Assembly (NCBI GenBank): GCA_036873135.1
Contig: JAPTYO010000010.1
Span: 22,313,772 to 22,377,771 of the forward strand
Source: Clarkia xantiana subsp. parviflora
Lineage: Eukaryota; Streptophyta; Magnoliopsida; Myrtales; Onagraceae
Direction: 5' to 3'
DNA: 64,000 nt
Numbering within the stretch: the first letter of the stretch is position 1; each line of letters begins with the position of its first letter. The notes under the pieces are model-generated. The model was not told the DNA's origin. It saw only the letters and a list, made by a program, of their open reading frames with translations, and did no database searches. Of this stretch, positions 37,801 through 48,056 are shown one piece after another. A program made the translations under genes and the position numbers.

Positions 37801-38656
37801 TTTTGTTTCGCGTTTTAAGTTTGTGAGCATAACTAATAAGTATAACATGCAAGTTTATTAAAACATACCATAACACAAACGATACTTAACCCACACCATA
37901 TATAATAACACACCAGTATAGACATGATTTTAAACAATAGAAAAATATGCAATAGTGGTTTCTCACCTCTAAACAATGTCAAAACTTGGGGTTGGGAAAA
38001 ACCATTTCGGACCGGTTCTAAAAAAACCAGGTCTGAAAGAGGTGAATTAGTCCAAAAACAGTTAGTATACTTTTGTGAAATCAGTTCTGTCTTTGACCGA
38101 ATTGAAAGTGGACCAAAATTAGTTGTTGACGTGTAAATCTTCATAAAAACGTTCATAAAAACGGTTCGGATCGGTTCTGAAGCGACGAAACAGTTCCAAC
38201 CCAGTTCAAACAGACAAGTTTTTATACCTTAAATTAAACCATAACCAAATAACAATTCGGTTCTGTTTGAACCAGAACGGTTTAAAACAGTTCCGGTCAT
38301 GCCCATCCCTAAATTCAAAACTACTAAAACAAACAACAAACCTAGGGTTTCATAACCCAAAAGCAGACCAAGAAACAAGGAAAAAGTTTTGTTTTTTTCT
38401 TTTCAAGCTGCAATTGTAAAGTTACAAACTTGCAACAAAAGAAACTTGTAAAAACAAGAAATCCAGGTACATACCTCTTACTCGCATACTTATATAGCTT
38501 CCCGGTGTTGGAGTAAACAATGACTGCAACTTCAGCATCGCAGAGCACCGAAAGCTCGTTCGCCTTCTTGAAAAGCCCGTTCCGCCGCTTCGAGAATGTG
38601 ACCTGCCGGCTATTGACGTTCTCGATCTTTTTAATCTCGATTCTCCCTCTACCCAT
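34886..38656 (-). CDS. MIKC-type MADS-box transcription factor, AGL15/AGL18-like
   Basis: Six exons on the minus strand: 38656-38475, 37247-37160, 37065-36998, 35886-35787, 35198-35154, 35005-34886. They join in one frame of 603 bases (200 aa) with GT-AG introns. Exon 1 is the MADS DNA-binding domain (residues 1-60, [19 protein letters not shown] and [17 protein letters not shown]). Exon 2 is the intervening region (MDHTISRYN). Exons 3-5 are the K domain for dimerisation ([25 protein letters not shown]). The last exon is a short C-terminal region ending VSLQLQ. Exon sizes 182 and 100 are canonical for MIKC genes. The MADS sequence is closest in style to AGL15/AGL18, nuclear regulators of flowering and embryo programmes. 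The protein is shorter than those (about 260 aa): the usual 42-base exon between exons 5 and 6 is missing without breaking the frame. Introns 1 and 3 hold transposon-like DNA. Confidence 0.88.
36365..36880. repeat. Palindrome-rich repeat in intron 3 of the MADS gene
   Basis: Many GTATTAGCTAATAC and GTATTAGGATATCCTAATAC type units surround a GC-rich core (CCACCGGCCGGACTCCGG, near 36602-36620). It looks like a nonautonomous DNA transposon with subterminal repeats; exact ends and target duplication were not resolved. Confidence 0.5.
37979..38322. mobile_element. hAT-like MITE in intron 1 of the MADS gene
   Basis: The 8-base direct repeat TCAAAACT occurs at 37979-37986 and 38315-38322. The enclosed 328 bases begin TGGGGTTGGG and end with CCCATCCCTAAAT, an imperfect inverted pair, and are full of CGGTTC/GAACCGG units. 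The 8-base duplication and terminal style fit hAT elements. No transposase is present. Confidence 0.5.
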
Positions 38657-39044
38657 TATTAGTTATAATCCTCCCTTTAACAATATCTCTAATTAACTTT
38701 CCCAGAAAACAAATTAAAGCAACAGATTCTCAACTGTTTAAATGTATTACGAACAAAAGAATTCACTATAGGATCAACAGAACATACTAAGGATGATGTC
38801 GGGAGAGCTAGCTGTGTTTTGACGTACGTACGACCAAAACTAAATTAGTAAAACACGACAATAAATATAGAAAACATTCTATATATAAATTTCTCAATTT
38901 GGGTTTGCGTTTTTGGTACACTAGCTAGCTAGGGTTTACCATATTAAATTGCGGCTAATTTGGGTTTCCCTAAAGATTAATTAAGGATACGGATTTGCTC
39001 AATAAAGGAGGTTACCGAATTAAACAGTGTAGGGCAATTACTTC

Positions 39045-39052
39045 TATTTATA
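39045..39052 (-). promoter_or_regulatory. TATA box candidate for the MADS gene
   Basis: CTATAAATAG on the minus strand about 390 bases upstream of the MADS start codon; the only strong TATA consensus in the upstream 500 bases. Transcription start is not otherwise shown. Confidence 0.4.
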
Positions 39053-39358
39053 GAAGGGAAATATTTAGATTCTAGCTAATAAGGGAAGCTTCAAAATCAG
39101 ATCTTACTAGCTAGATACTATCATACTTTTCACTTATTGTGTGTTGTTAAATATCTTCTTTTAAACCAAAATCATCAAAAGTTACTATGTTTTTCTGGCA
39201 TATATGTCAATTTACTTTCCTCTCAGTAAAGTAGTCTTCTTTGATCCAAAAAAAAAAAAAAAGTAAACTAGTGTTCATCATGAAGTTAAAAATACGTCGT
39301 TTTTAAATTCTGTCCGCAAAAATAGGTCATCATGAAGGTTTTGGTGAAACATAATAAT

Positions 39359-39361
<3 letters not shown>

Positions 39362-39395
<34 letters not shown>
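39362..39395. repeat. (AT)n microsatellite, 34 bases
   Basis: A pure AT run just outside the foldback element that begins at 39411. Confidence 0.9.
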
Positions 39396-39398
<3 letters not shown>

Positions 39399-39410
39399 GT
39401 TCGTACAATG

Positions 39411-40163
39411 GAGAAATTATTAGATGGATTCAGTCCACCATGTCAGCGTATGGACCAACCAATAAATGAGAGACACGTAATAAATGTATACTAAATGAAT
39501 AACATTGGTTAACATGTGATTACAACCCAATATTTTTTGTTAATTAATCCATACCTTTTTTTTAGGCTAATAAAAATAATTTATATTATAAATTAAAAAT
39601 ATTTTTTCATATATAAATATAATACGAGTGTCACTAATTTGTGTTTTTTTTTCTAAAACCCTATTGGACATGGTGAACCCTAGAGGGCAAGTACACTTGC
39701 CTTCTAGGGTTCACCATGATCAATAGTGTTTTAGAAAAAAAATAAAAATAAAAACTAGAGACACGTTTTATATTTGTATATTATAAAATTATTATTTTTA
39801 TTAAAAGAAATTTGTTTTAGGAAAAAAATAAAGTATGATTAATTATGAGAAATTAATAGGTTGTAATCGGAAAATTCTTAGGTAAGCTTGGTGTTTACAC
39901 CAAACCAATATTATAATGACAAGTGTCTTTGCTCCCATCATTCTAGGGTTCATTCTTAGGGTTTTAGAAAAACAACCAATAAAAAAGTGACACTTGTCAT
40001 TATAATATTGGCTTGGTGTAAACACCAAGCCTACACAAGAATTACCCGTTGTAATCACATGTTACTCAAAGTTATTAATTTATTATACATTTATTACGTG
40101 TCGCTCATTCATTGATTGGTCCATACATTAATGTGGCGGACTGGGTCCAACTAATAATTTCTC
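39411..40163. mobile_element. Foldback/MULE-like nonautonomous element with nested insertion
   Basis: The ends GAGAAATTATTAG (39411) and its complement (to 40163) continue as inverted repeats of about 115 bases, sharing GACACGTAATAAATGTAT and AACATGTGATTACAAC. Inside is another long palindrome at about 39585-39800 centred near 39693 (arms contain GGTGAACCCTAGA). The outer flanks CGTACAATG and ATACTTGTG are not a clear duplication. No coding frame. Confidence 0.7.
39869..40047. mobile_element. 179-bp Mutator-type MITE nested in the foldback element
   Basis: A perfect 9-base target duplication GTTGTAATC flanks it (39860-39868 and 40048-40056). Both ends carry inverted repeats of about 60 bases, with CTTGGTGTTTACACCAA and ATTATAATGACAAGTGTC and their complements. 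A 9-base duplication with long terminal repeats is the signature of Mutator-like MITEs. It interrupts the right arm of the larger element, so it is younger. Confidence 0.82.
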
Positions 40164-40572
40164 ATACTTGTGAGTCTAATTTTAGAGTATTTTTTTGAAT
40201 AAATACTGTTTAATATCTTTTAAAATGTTAACAAGCAGTTATCTTTTAGAAATTGACAACTCTACATTAAGAGCTTGTGATATATGACATATGAATACAT
40301 AGTTTTTACTATGTCAAATTCATATATTTTGATATTTGTTTAAATGAACAATACTTTAATTGGGGTAGATACACGAATCACTTTAAATACAAGAAGCAGA
40401 GCGGACGGATTAATTCGAGTGGAGAAAAAAATGGGATTTAATTTAAAACCCGCGTATAAATAAGTAACTTAAAACAATATGATAACACGACATGATAAAT
40501 TGTTATGATCAATATTAATGTAGTATAGGGACTTTATTATTGATGTTTAATAGTTTAGGGTCTAGTTGAGTT

Positions 40573-41007
40573 AAGATTTAGTTAGAGGGCACAGTAACAT
40601 TATGGGTTAATATTTTTATATATGTACTGCAGTAGAAAGAAAGGGGAATAATTAACGATGAATTAAGATATTATATTGGCTATGGCTTTGTTCTAGGTTC
40701 TTCTTCATCTTCTCCCCTCCACTACACTTATTCTTCTTAATTCAATTCGGGTTTTGCTAGAAAGTGTGAAAAAACCATAGAAAGTTAACAATTGCCACAT
40801 GGCAATGCATTGCAAGATTCTCTTTCCAATTTATGTCAAATTGTTAACTGACATGTGGCAGTTGTTAACTTTCTATGGTTTTTTCACTCTTTTTTTCACA
40901 CTTTAAGGAATTACTCAATTCAATATTCTCTATTGAACCCAATCTTCTATCTAGGGTTTTCTATCTTCTTCTCTGTTACGATCGACCTTACTTCGTAACA
41001 TTGGGTG
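40573..41007 (+). repeat. LTR-like segment, copy 1 (interrupted by a MITE)
   Basis: Direct duplicate of 41136-41395, sharing AGATTTAGTTAGAGGGCACA, CTATGGCTTTGTTCTAGGTT and GTTACGATCGACCTTA. It ends in ACATTGGGTGCTCTCGTTGAG, which resembles an LTR/primer-site junction. A 170-base MITE splits it at 40747. Confidence 0.6.
40739..40924. mobile_element. 170-bp hAT-type MITE with 8-bp TSD
   Basis: AATTCAAT occurs at 40739-40746 and 40917-40924, and the uninterrupted copy of this region (41136-41395) lacks the insert. Inverted arms include GTGTGAAAAAACCATAGAAA with GTTAACAATTGCCACATG and their complements. The 8-base duplication points to hAT. No coding capacity. Confidence 0.78.
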
Positions 41008-41135
41008 CTCTCGTTGAGAGAAATTCATATTTCTCTGATGAGATTTCGACCACCACAGCCGCCTGTCGCCGGTACTGCCGTCGTCGCCGGACTCCTCCTC
41101 CCGTCGTTTTCCGCCCGTCGTCGTCCCTGCCCTTT

Positions 41136-41395
41136 AAGATTTAGTTAGAGGGCACAGTAGCATTATGAGTTAATATTTTTATATATGTATTGCAGTAGAA
41201 AGAAAGAGGAATCAATTAACAATGAATCAAGATATTATATTGGCTATGGCTTTGTTCTAGGTTCTTCTTCATCTTCTCCTCCACTACCACCTATTCTTCT
41301 TGATTAAATCTTCTCCCTATTGAACCCAATTTTCTATCTAGGGTTTTCTATATTCTTCTCCGTTACGATCGACCTTAGTTCGTAATATTTGTGCT
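41136..41395 (+). repeat. LTR-like segment, copy 2 (uninterrupted)
   Basis: Tandem partner of 40573-41007 without the MITE. The 130 bases between the copies (41008-41135) are GC-rich with CCGCC and CGTCG repeats. Its LTR nature is inferred from the copia-like internal sequence that follows at 42480. Confidence 0.55.
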
Positions 41396-41876
41396 AGTTC
41401 AGTCGCCGCTTCCCGTCGACTTCCTCCATCCAGCCACCGATGTCATTGTTGTTGGTCGTCTTCCTCTGTTGCAACAACCCTTTGTTGATTTATTGATTTT
41501 CTACATCTGCCCGTTCAACCACGAATTATTCGGTAATCTTCGGATATTCTTATTGCTGCTCTATCTCTATTGTTGTTGATCTTCAAATCCTGCTGCTGTG
41601 TTGAATTTTGCATCTGCAAATTGCTGTGGATTGTGTTTTTCTGTTATGCCCACAAAGTGTTTGTAAAAATGCCAAAGTGAAGATTTCTGTTGTATTATGG
41701 TGATTTCTGGTGCATGATGGATTCACTGTGGGGCTGCACATTGTTGATTTTTAAGATATCTGAATAATAAATTTATGCCCACAAGGTGTTTGCTAAAATG
41801 GCACTAGAAAATTTCTGGTATAATCTAGCGATTGTTGCTGCACTCTTGAGTAGTACTGGATTTTACTCAATCTGCA

Positions 41877-42044
41877 ATGGACAACACGGAATTTCTTCAC
41901 AAAGTTGAATCGATTCAGGATGAAATTAGAAAGATACAAGAACTGGTAGAGAATTCTATGATTGCTTCTATAAAGTGTACAAACCAAATTGATAAATTGC
42001 GCCAATATGACGAATCAGTGTATGACTTACATAGATATGACTAA
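41877..42044 (+). CDS. Short coiled-coil-like open frame, hypothetical
   Basis: ATG at 41877 to TAA at 42042-42044, 55 codons. It begins MDNTEFLHKVESIQDEIRKI and has a heptad-like spacing of hydrophobic residues (F, V, I, I, I, L, V) with many charged residues, as in a coiled coil. It lies between an LTR-like segment and a copia gag-protease remnant, so it could be the start of a degraded gag. No family is recognised; it may be chance. Confidence 0.25.
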   Translation: MDNTEFLHKVESIQDEIRKIQELVENSMIASIKCTNQIDKLRQYDESVYDLHRYD

Positions 42045-42479
42045 CAAGCAGTTACTACCTTGGATGATATTATTATAGAATTAGTTTTAAAACGTGTTAG
42101 ATGATATGTCTAACGTTTCTAGGTTTTATCTTATAGATACTCTTAATTTTATTTACATAGAACTGTTTATAGTTGATAATTATCTAGAGTAGGAATTTAA
42201 ACATTATTTGATTGTTTTTCTAATGTTATAAGATTGTGCATATTAGAATAGTGACAATTTGTGAATAGAGTACCGAAAGGGTGAAATTAAAAATTATATT
42301 TTTAATTCGTAATAGAACCCCCGAACTCGAATTTCTGATCGTAGATCGATTCTATACCTAGGTGTTTAATTCGTTATTCACTTAATTAATTTAGGATTCT
42401 AGTTAGCCTTAATTAGCTAGTGGCGACTCTATTCAAAATTCATCATTTTCAAAACGTAATTCGCCATAGGTCAGATTTT

Positions 42480-43569
42480 AGGTCTGACAAAGCTGTTTGG
42501 CAAGAATATGAAGATCAATCTCAGAAAAATCTGAAGGATAAAATTGAGCGAGACGAACCAACTTCTCTTTTGCAAAAGAATTAGTCGGGTTCAAACAAGC
42601 TACACAAAGAAGAAACTCAGTGTTTACCTCATCGAAAGAAGAATTAGTCGGCCACTATCGATCTGATTGTCCGAAGTCAAAGAAGAAGAATTACGAACCT
42701 GGCTATGATAGTGATTCTGTGAATTCAGCAAAAGACATTGGGGACGCGTTAACCCTCAGTGTGGATAGCTCAATTGAATCATGGATTTTGGATTCTGGAG
42801 CATCGTTTCATTCGTCTACGAGCAAGAAGTTGTTCCAAAATTTTAAGTCAGGAAAGTTTGAAAAGGTGTATCTTGCTTACAAAAAGGTGTTGGAGATCGA
42901 AGGAATGGGGAATGTCTGCATTCACAGTCCAGTAGGAAATTAGTGGACATTGGAAGATGTCAGGTACATTCGTGGTCTCAAGAAGAATCTGATATCGGCT
43001 GGCAGTTGGATCGCACAGGTTATTCAACAGAGTTTGAGAATGTTTCTTGGAAGATTAAGAATGGTGTTATGGTTGTAGCACGGGGCCTTAAATATGGAAC
43101 CTTGTACAACACTGAAGGTTGTGTAAACGTGGCTGCTATTCAGAAGAGTGCATCCAGACAGATGAGTGTTAAAAGAATGAAGATGATGGTGAAGAAAGAA
43201 GCTTTAGAGAGCCCGAAGTGTGTTGATAGGGGACTCTGTGAAAGCTGTGTTACGGGGAAGAAGAAACGAGTCAGTTTCTCAAAGACCCCAAGGGAGCCAG
43301 AGATCAAGTCAGAGGTAGAAACAGTAACACCTGGGCAGGTGTTGCGGAGATCATCTAGGACTACCAGGCCAATAGACAGACAGAGAGCTCAGACGTTGGA
43401 ATGGAGAGCTCAGGCGTTGGAATGGGTAGAGGTGGTCGACGTTGGAACGGGCAGAGGTGGCCGGCGTCGGAACGGCCAGAGGAGGCCGGTGTTGGAACGG
43501 AGGTCTGAGACAATGTTGATCAGTGGTCGGAGACTATCATCCGCGACAGCAGGTAACGACCTGCTCTGA
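42480..43569 (+). pseudogene. Copia gag-protease remnant with integrase deleted
   Basis: Plus-strand order: half of a zinc knuckle (GHYRSDCPKSKKK at about 42650), then a protease active site with SWILDSGASFHSS (about 42779-42817). Then come DVRYIRGLKKNLISAGS in another frame (about 42958-43008) and a pre-integrase tail CESCVTGKKKRVSFSK (about 43238-43285). The frame then jumps directly to LRRSSRTTRPID, which in copia polyproteins lies after integrase. Integrase is therefore deleted and the frame continues open to 43569 through a repeated, arginine-rich tail. There is one frame change near 42943. It is not a working polyprotein, though 42943-43569 is a 208-codon open frame that could be expressed. 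Confidence 0.8.
43387..43505. repeat. Short tandem repeats of about 21-24 bases
   Basis: Repeated GTTGGAATGG and GTTGGAACGG units separated by AGAGGTGG or AGAGCTCAG. They encode ALEWRAQALEW and then GRGGRRRNGQRR in the open frame of the copia remnant. Confidence 0.75.
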
Positions 43570-44191
43570 TGTCATGAAACGATTTAGAGAATTCACTGTG
43601 TCTATTCATGAATCAGCAATTACATTATGTAATAATACAAAGAAGTTAGAATTGGTAATTAAAAGATTTTTTATTTCGGACTCAAAAGCACTACGTTTTC
43701 CGTGATGCTACTAAGCACACACAACTTCTTCGAGTTTCCGGCCAATTTGCGTAATTTTGCAATATAATTTTACTAATAGCTACGTTTTAGATGAGATTAG
43801 TTTTATTAGCATTCTTATTTAACATATATGATCGTTGATTATTTTAGACTCCAAAATACCACTTTTCCCATAATGGTAAGTACACACATTTGAGTTTCGG
43901 CCAATAAATCCAAAGTTTGAGGTGTAAGTTTTTGTTATTCAAAGTTAAGGGATGATATATGAAAGCAAGGATAGTTTGTGGTGTGGCCATCTATCTAGCT
44001 ACTAGCGAGAGAAGCGTTAAGGAAAATGAAGGAAGTGGTCTTTACTTAGGAACGCAATCTGCGGATCTCTTACCACCTGAACTGAAGGCATCTTTTATGT
44101 TGTCTTGTCTTGTCTGTTCCATGGCATCACTGTCGGAAATCCAAGACCACTCTTCTTCTGTCGGATCTCATCAGCAATTGCACACACAAGA

Positions 44192-44215
44192 ATGAACGTC
44201 GAAACGACGCCGTAG
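44192..44215 (+). promoter_or_regulatory. Possible upstream ORF of EXO70A1
   Basis: ATG at 44192 opens a seven-codon frame (MNVETTP, then TAG at 44213-44215) that ends 17 bases before the EXO70A1 start codon. If the transcript begins upstream, this small frame could lower translation. The transcription start is not known. Confidence 0.3.
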
Positions 44216-44232
44216 AGGAGAAGAAGAACATC

Positions 44233-47200
44233 ATGGGACTGCCACAGACGATGGAGAGCCTGAAAGCAAGAGCTGACTTCATGCGTGAGTCGCTCCACAA
44301 AAGCCAGACCATCACCGACAGCATGGTCTCCATTCTCGGCTCCTTTGACCACCGCCTCTCTGCCCTCGAGACCGCCATGCGCCCGACTCAGGTGCGGTGA
44401 CCAAAAATCTGACGATAGTCTATAACAAATTGTTAAAAGGAGCACTGCCGCCCTAGCTAAGTGGGTTCCTAGTACTGTCTTATAAAAATAATAAAAAATA
44501 ACAAATCAAATTGTTATTAAAACGAATTGGAATTTAAAATACAGTTGATCAAACGGTACGTTATAGTCGGGGTGCAATAACAAACAACAGTTATTATTCA
44601 GTCGATCAGAAAAACTGTACTATCACTAACATATTTTTCCAATATCGTTTTGGTTAGATTCGGACGCACTCGATTAGGGCGGCTCATGAGAACATCGACA
44701 AGACGTTGAGGATCGCCGAGGATATTCTAACTCAATTCGATATCACCCGAAAGGTACATAGGTCCGAAAAGAACCGGCCACAAAGAAAGTTTTCAACTGT
44801 TTTTGCGGGTTACCTTTTTTAGTTGCTTGCATTCCAAGAAAATGAAGTGTTTTCTGCAAAATTTCATGTATTGTATGATTCGGCAAGAATCTCATTTTTT
44901 TGGTAGTACTAACTGGGAATATTTGTGCGTCTGTAATGGAAATTAAGTTTATTGTGATATTAGGCTGAGGCTAAGATACTCCGAGGGCCGCATGAGGACC
45001 TCGAAGCGTACATGGATGCGATTAATCAGCTCCGAAGCAATGTTCGGTTCTTCAACAACAATAAGAGCTTGAAGAGTAATCACGCCGCGGTTAGCCATGC
45101 AAACAATTTGCTTGCCAAAGGGATGGAGAAGTTGGAAGGAGAGTTCAAGAATATTTTGAACAATTACAGGTTCATTATCTTTATGATTATGATAAATATA
45201 TATATTCGCTTCTTTTTCTTCGTATAAGAATTGTTTTTAGTTGGATTTCAGCAAACCGATTGAACCGGATCGTCTGATCAATTGCCTTCCAAACTCCCTG
45301 AGACCATCGGCGGCATCATCCGGTGCCCCTTCTGCAAATGCGAACCCAGAAGAACATGGAGGGAAGAATGCTGCCCAGAAATCGGCAGAAGGTGCAGTTT
45401 ATACACCGCCGGCTCTTATACCCACCAAGATCATTCCACTGTTATACGACTTGTCGAAACAGATGATTCAAGCCGGACATCAGCAACAACTTTTTAATAT
45501 TTACGCGTATGATCCATAAATTCATTTCCCATTCATAAGTTGTCTCATATTAAGTGTATCCAATTGTTTACTTGACTAACAAGTAATGTTTGAATATCGA
45601 TAAGGGATGCTCGTTCTGCAGCCTTGGAACAGAGTCTCAGGAAACTCGGTGTAGAGAAACTCACCAAAGACGATGTACAGAAGATGCAATGGGAAGTTTT
45701 GGAAGCGAAGATTGGGAATTGGATTCATTATATGCGAATTGCTGTGAGTATGCATATTTTTCTGGGTTGCAGTAAGGTTATCTTGTTAAGCTAAACTTAA
45801 CTGTGCTTGAAACAGGTTAAACTTCTATTTGCTGGTGAAAAGAAACTATCTGACCAGATATTCGAAGGCTCGAACTCACTTCGTGATCAAAGTTTCGCAG
45901 AAGTAACCATGAACTCCGTGTCGGTGCTGCTAAGTTTTGGAGATGCGATTGCCAAAAGCAAGAGATCGCCCGAAAAGCTATTTGTGCTGTTAGATATGTA
46001 CGAGATTATGCGAGAGCTGCAGCCAGAGGTACAAATTATGTCCGTAAATGCACGATACTCGTAGTTTCTTGCTTCCCAAGTAACCTTGTAATACTGCAGA
46101 TTGAAACTCTCTTTGGGACAAAACCTTGTACCGAGATGAGAGAATTGGCTTTGTCTTTGACGAAGCGGCTCGCTCAGACAGCCCAAGAAACATTCGGTGA
46201 TTTCGAGGAAGCGGTTGAGAAGGATTGCACGAAATCTGCTGTTCTCGATGGAACGGTCCATCCTCTGACGAGCTACGTCATAAATTACGTTAAGTTCTTG
46301 TTCGAGTAAGTCGACATTTTTTACTCAGTTCTGTTATCTCTTATAATCCTTTTGACTCGGAACTGTTAGTGAGATTTATGATACTGACCCGAGAATGGGA
46401 TGATGAGTTAGCTACCAAGCAACATTGAAGCAACTGCTTACTGAGTTCAATAAGAGCGACCCGGACGCACAGTTAGCGAGCTTGACGACGAGAATCATGA
46501 CTGCACTGCAGAATAACTTGGATGGGAAATCTAAGCAGTATAAAGACCCTGCACTGACTCAGTTGTTCCTCATGAATAATATTCACTACATTGTCAGATC
46601 GGTTCGTCGATCCGATGCCAAGGACTTGCTCGGGGACGATTGGGTCCAGATACATCGAAGAATTGTGCAGCAACATGCCAATCAGTACAAGAGGATTTCA
46701 TGGGCAAAGGTAGATAGATAATAACTTGAAAACTATGCATAATTACTATGTTTGCAGAAATGTGTTTTGAAAACTAGACCGGACTGTGAATCGGCCACAA
46801 AAGCGGTCCGTTTCTAGATTATAACCGGATTGGATTGAAAGTAGGAATGCATGAGTCTCATGCATTGTTGATATGCATGCAGATATTACAGTGCCTCACT
46901 GTTCAGCCAGCCGCAGGTGGTGCGCCAACAGACGTAGGACTGTCACGAGCAATGATAAAGGACAGATTCAAGACATTCAACGTCAATTTTGAGGAGATCC
47001 ATCAAAGGCAATGTCAGTGGACTGTCCCCGACAGCGAGTTACGTGAGTCGTTGAGGCTAGCCGTCGCAGAAGTTGTCCTTCCGGCCTACAGATCCTTCCT
47101 GAAACGCTTCGGGTAACTCACTAAACCCTAATATTGCTCTTCTATGACGCGCAATCGGATTTTATGAGAGAAAAATCCGAAATATGATTAAATTCTCTTT

Positions 47201-48056
47201 TGGTTCATTCTTCCTTATAATGTTTAAATTTGACTATATATGTCAACTTGATTCTAGTTAAAGATCAAATCCGGTTCGACAAGTTAAACCGGATTTAATT
47301 GGGTTTTGTTAGATAAACCTGCCACGGTTACCTGAACCGGGCTAGGCTGAAGGTGTAGATTTTAGAAAGGAAGATTGGACTGGGTTGGGCTGGGCTGCTG
47401 AAACCGATCAATCGGGTTGCACCTGTTCCCAAACAAGTTCCAGTCATGTTTTCAAAACATATGAATATGCAGTCAATTGTAATTTAGTCAGGTCATTATT
47501 TATAGGGCTCGCAATTCGTGCGGGTTCGTGTCGTGCCAAGTTCGTATCGTGTTCTGAGGGTCAGCCTAACATGAAAAACTGGCCCAAAAAAATATATAGT
47601 AAATTGAATAAAAAATTAATATTTAACCATTTCAGTTCATCATGTTAGATTGTGTTATCGTGTCATGTTCGTATCGGCTCATCGTGACAAGCCCGAATTG
47701 ACAACCCTAATTATACGACGGATTGGTTGTAGACACAAAGCCACTTAAAGACGAAGGGGAGATTCGCCTTGACTTTTAATATTGTGCAATTTAAATCTAA
47801 AAATACGTAATGATTATCAATTTAGTCTTTTAAATTTTTTATATATACTTATATTTATTTAATTATTATTTTTTAATTTATGTTTTGACCGACATAAAAT
47901 TGATGGCTTCGTCCATATTCGGATGAGGGCAGGCCACAGATAGAGAGTGGAAAGAGTCCGAGCAAGTACATAAAGTATAAAGTTGAGGATATAGAGCGCA
48001 TGTTAAATGAGTTCTTTGATGGAAAGACATGGAGCGATCAACCCACCAAGAGGTAA
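44233..48056 (+). CDS. EXO70A1: EXO70A1-like exocyst subunit
   Basis: Ten exons: 44233-44391, 44658-44753, 44964-45169, 45252-45506, 45605-45743, 45816-46028, 46100-46305, 46412-46709, 46883-47112, 47933-48056. All have GT-AG introns and join in one frame of 1926 bases (641 aa; Arabidopsis EXO70A1 is about 638). EXO70 is the exocyst subunit that binds plasma-membrane phosphoinositides and tethers secretory vesicles. The N-terminal coiled coil (MGLPQTMESL, SILGSFDHRLSALETAMR) spans residues 1-85. The C-terminal EXO70 helical bundle spans about residues 265-625, with KLLFAGEKKLSDQIF, VSVLLSFGDAIAKSKRSPEK, QTAQETFGDFEEAVEKD, LDGKSKQYKDPALTQLFLMN and WTVPDSELRESLRLAVAE. It ends TWSDQPTKR. Among EXO70 families the many introns mark the A clade. 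Intron 9 (820 bases) contains a MITE-like insert. No break was found; it looks functional. Confidence 0.95.
47504..47708. mobile_element. MITE-like insert in EXO70A1 intron 9
   Basis: Begins AGGGCTCGCAATTCGTGCGG and ends with CCCGAATTGACAACCCT, imperfect inverted ends of about 20 bases. The interior repeats TTCGTGTCGTG/CGTGTCATGTTCGTATCG, as in abundant plant MITE-like repeats. No clear target duplication. Confidence 0.5.

Noticed and set aside
42480..43569. Considered as an integrated plant pararetrovirus
   Set aside because: The order zinc knuckle, DSGA protease, pre-integrase region and RRSSRTTRP linker is that of Ty1/copia elements. No movement-protein or coat motif is present.
43959..44195. 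78-codon plus-strand frame just upstream of EXO70A1
   Set aside because: No recognised motif, and it lies where the EXO70A1 promoter and leader are expected.
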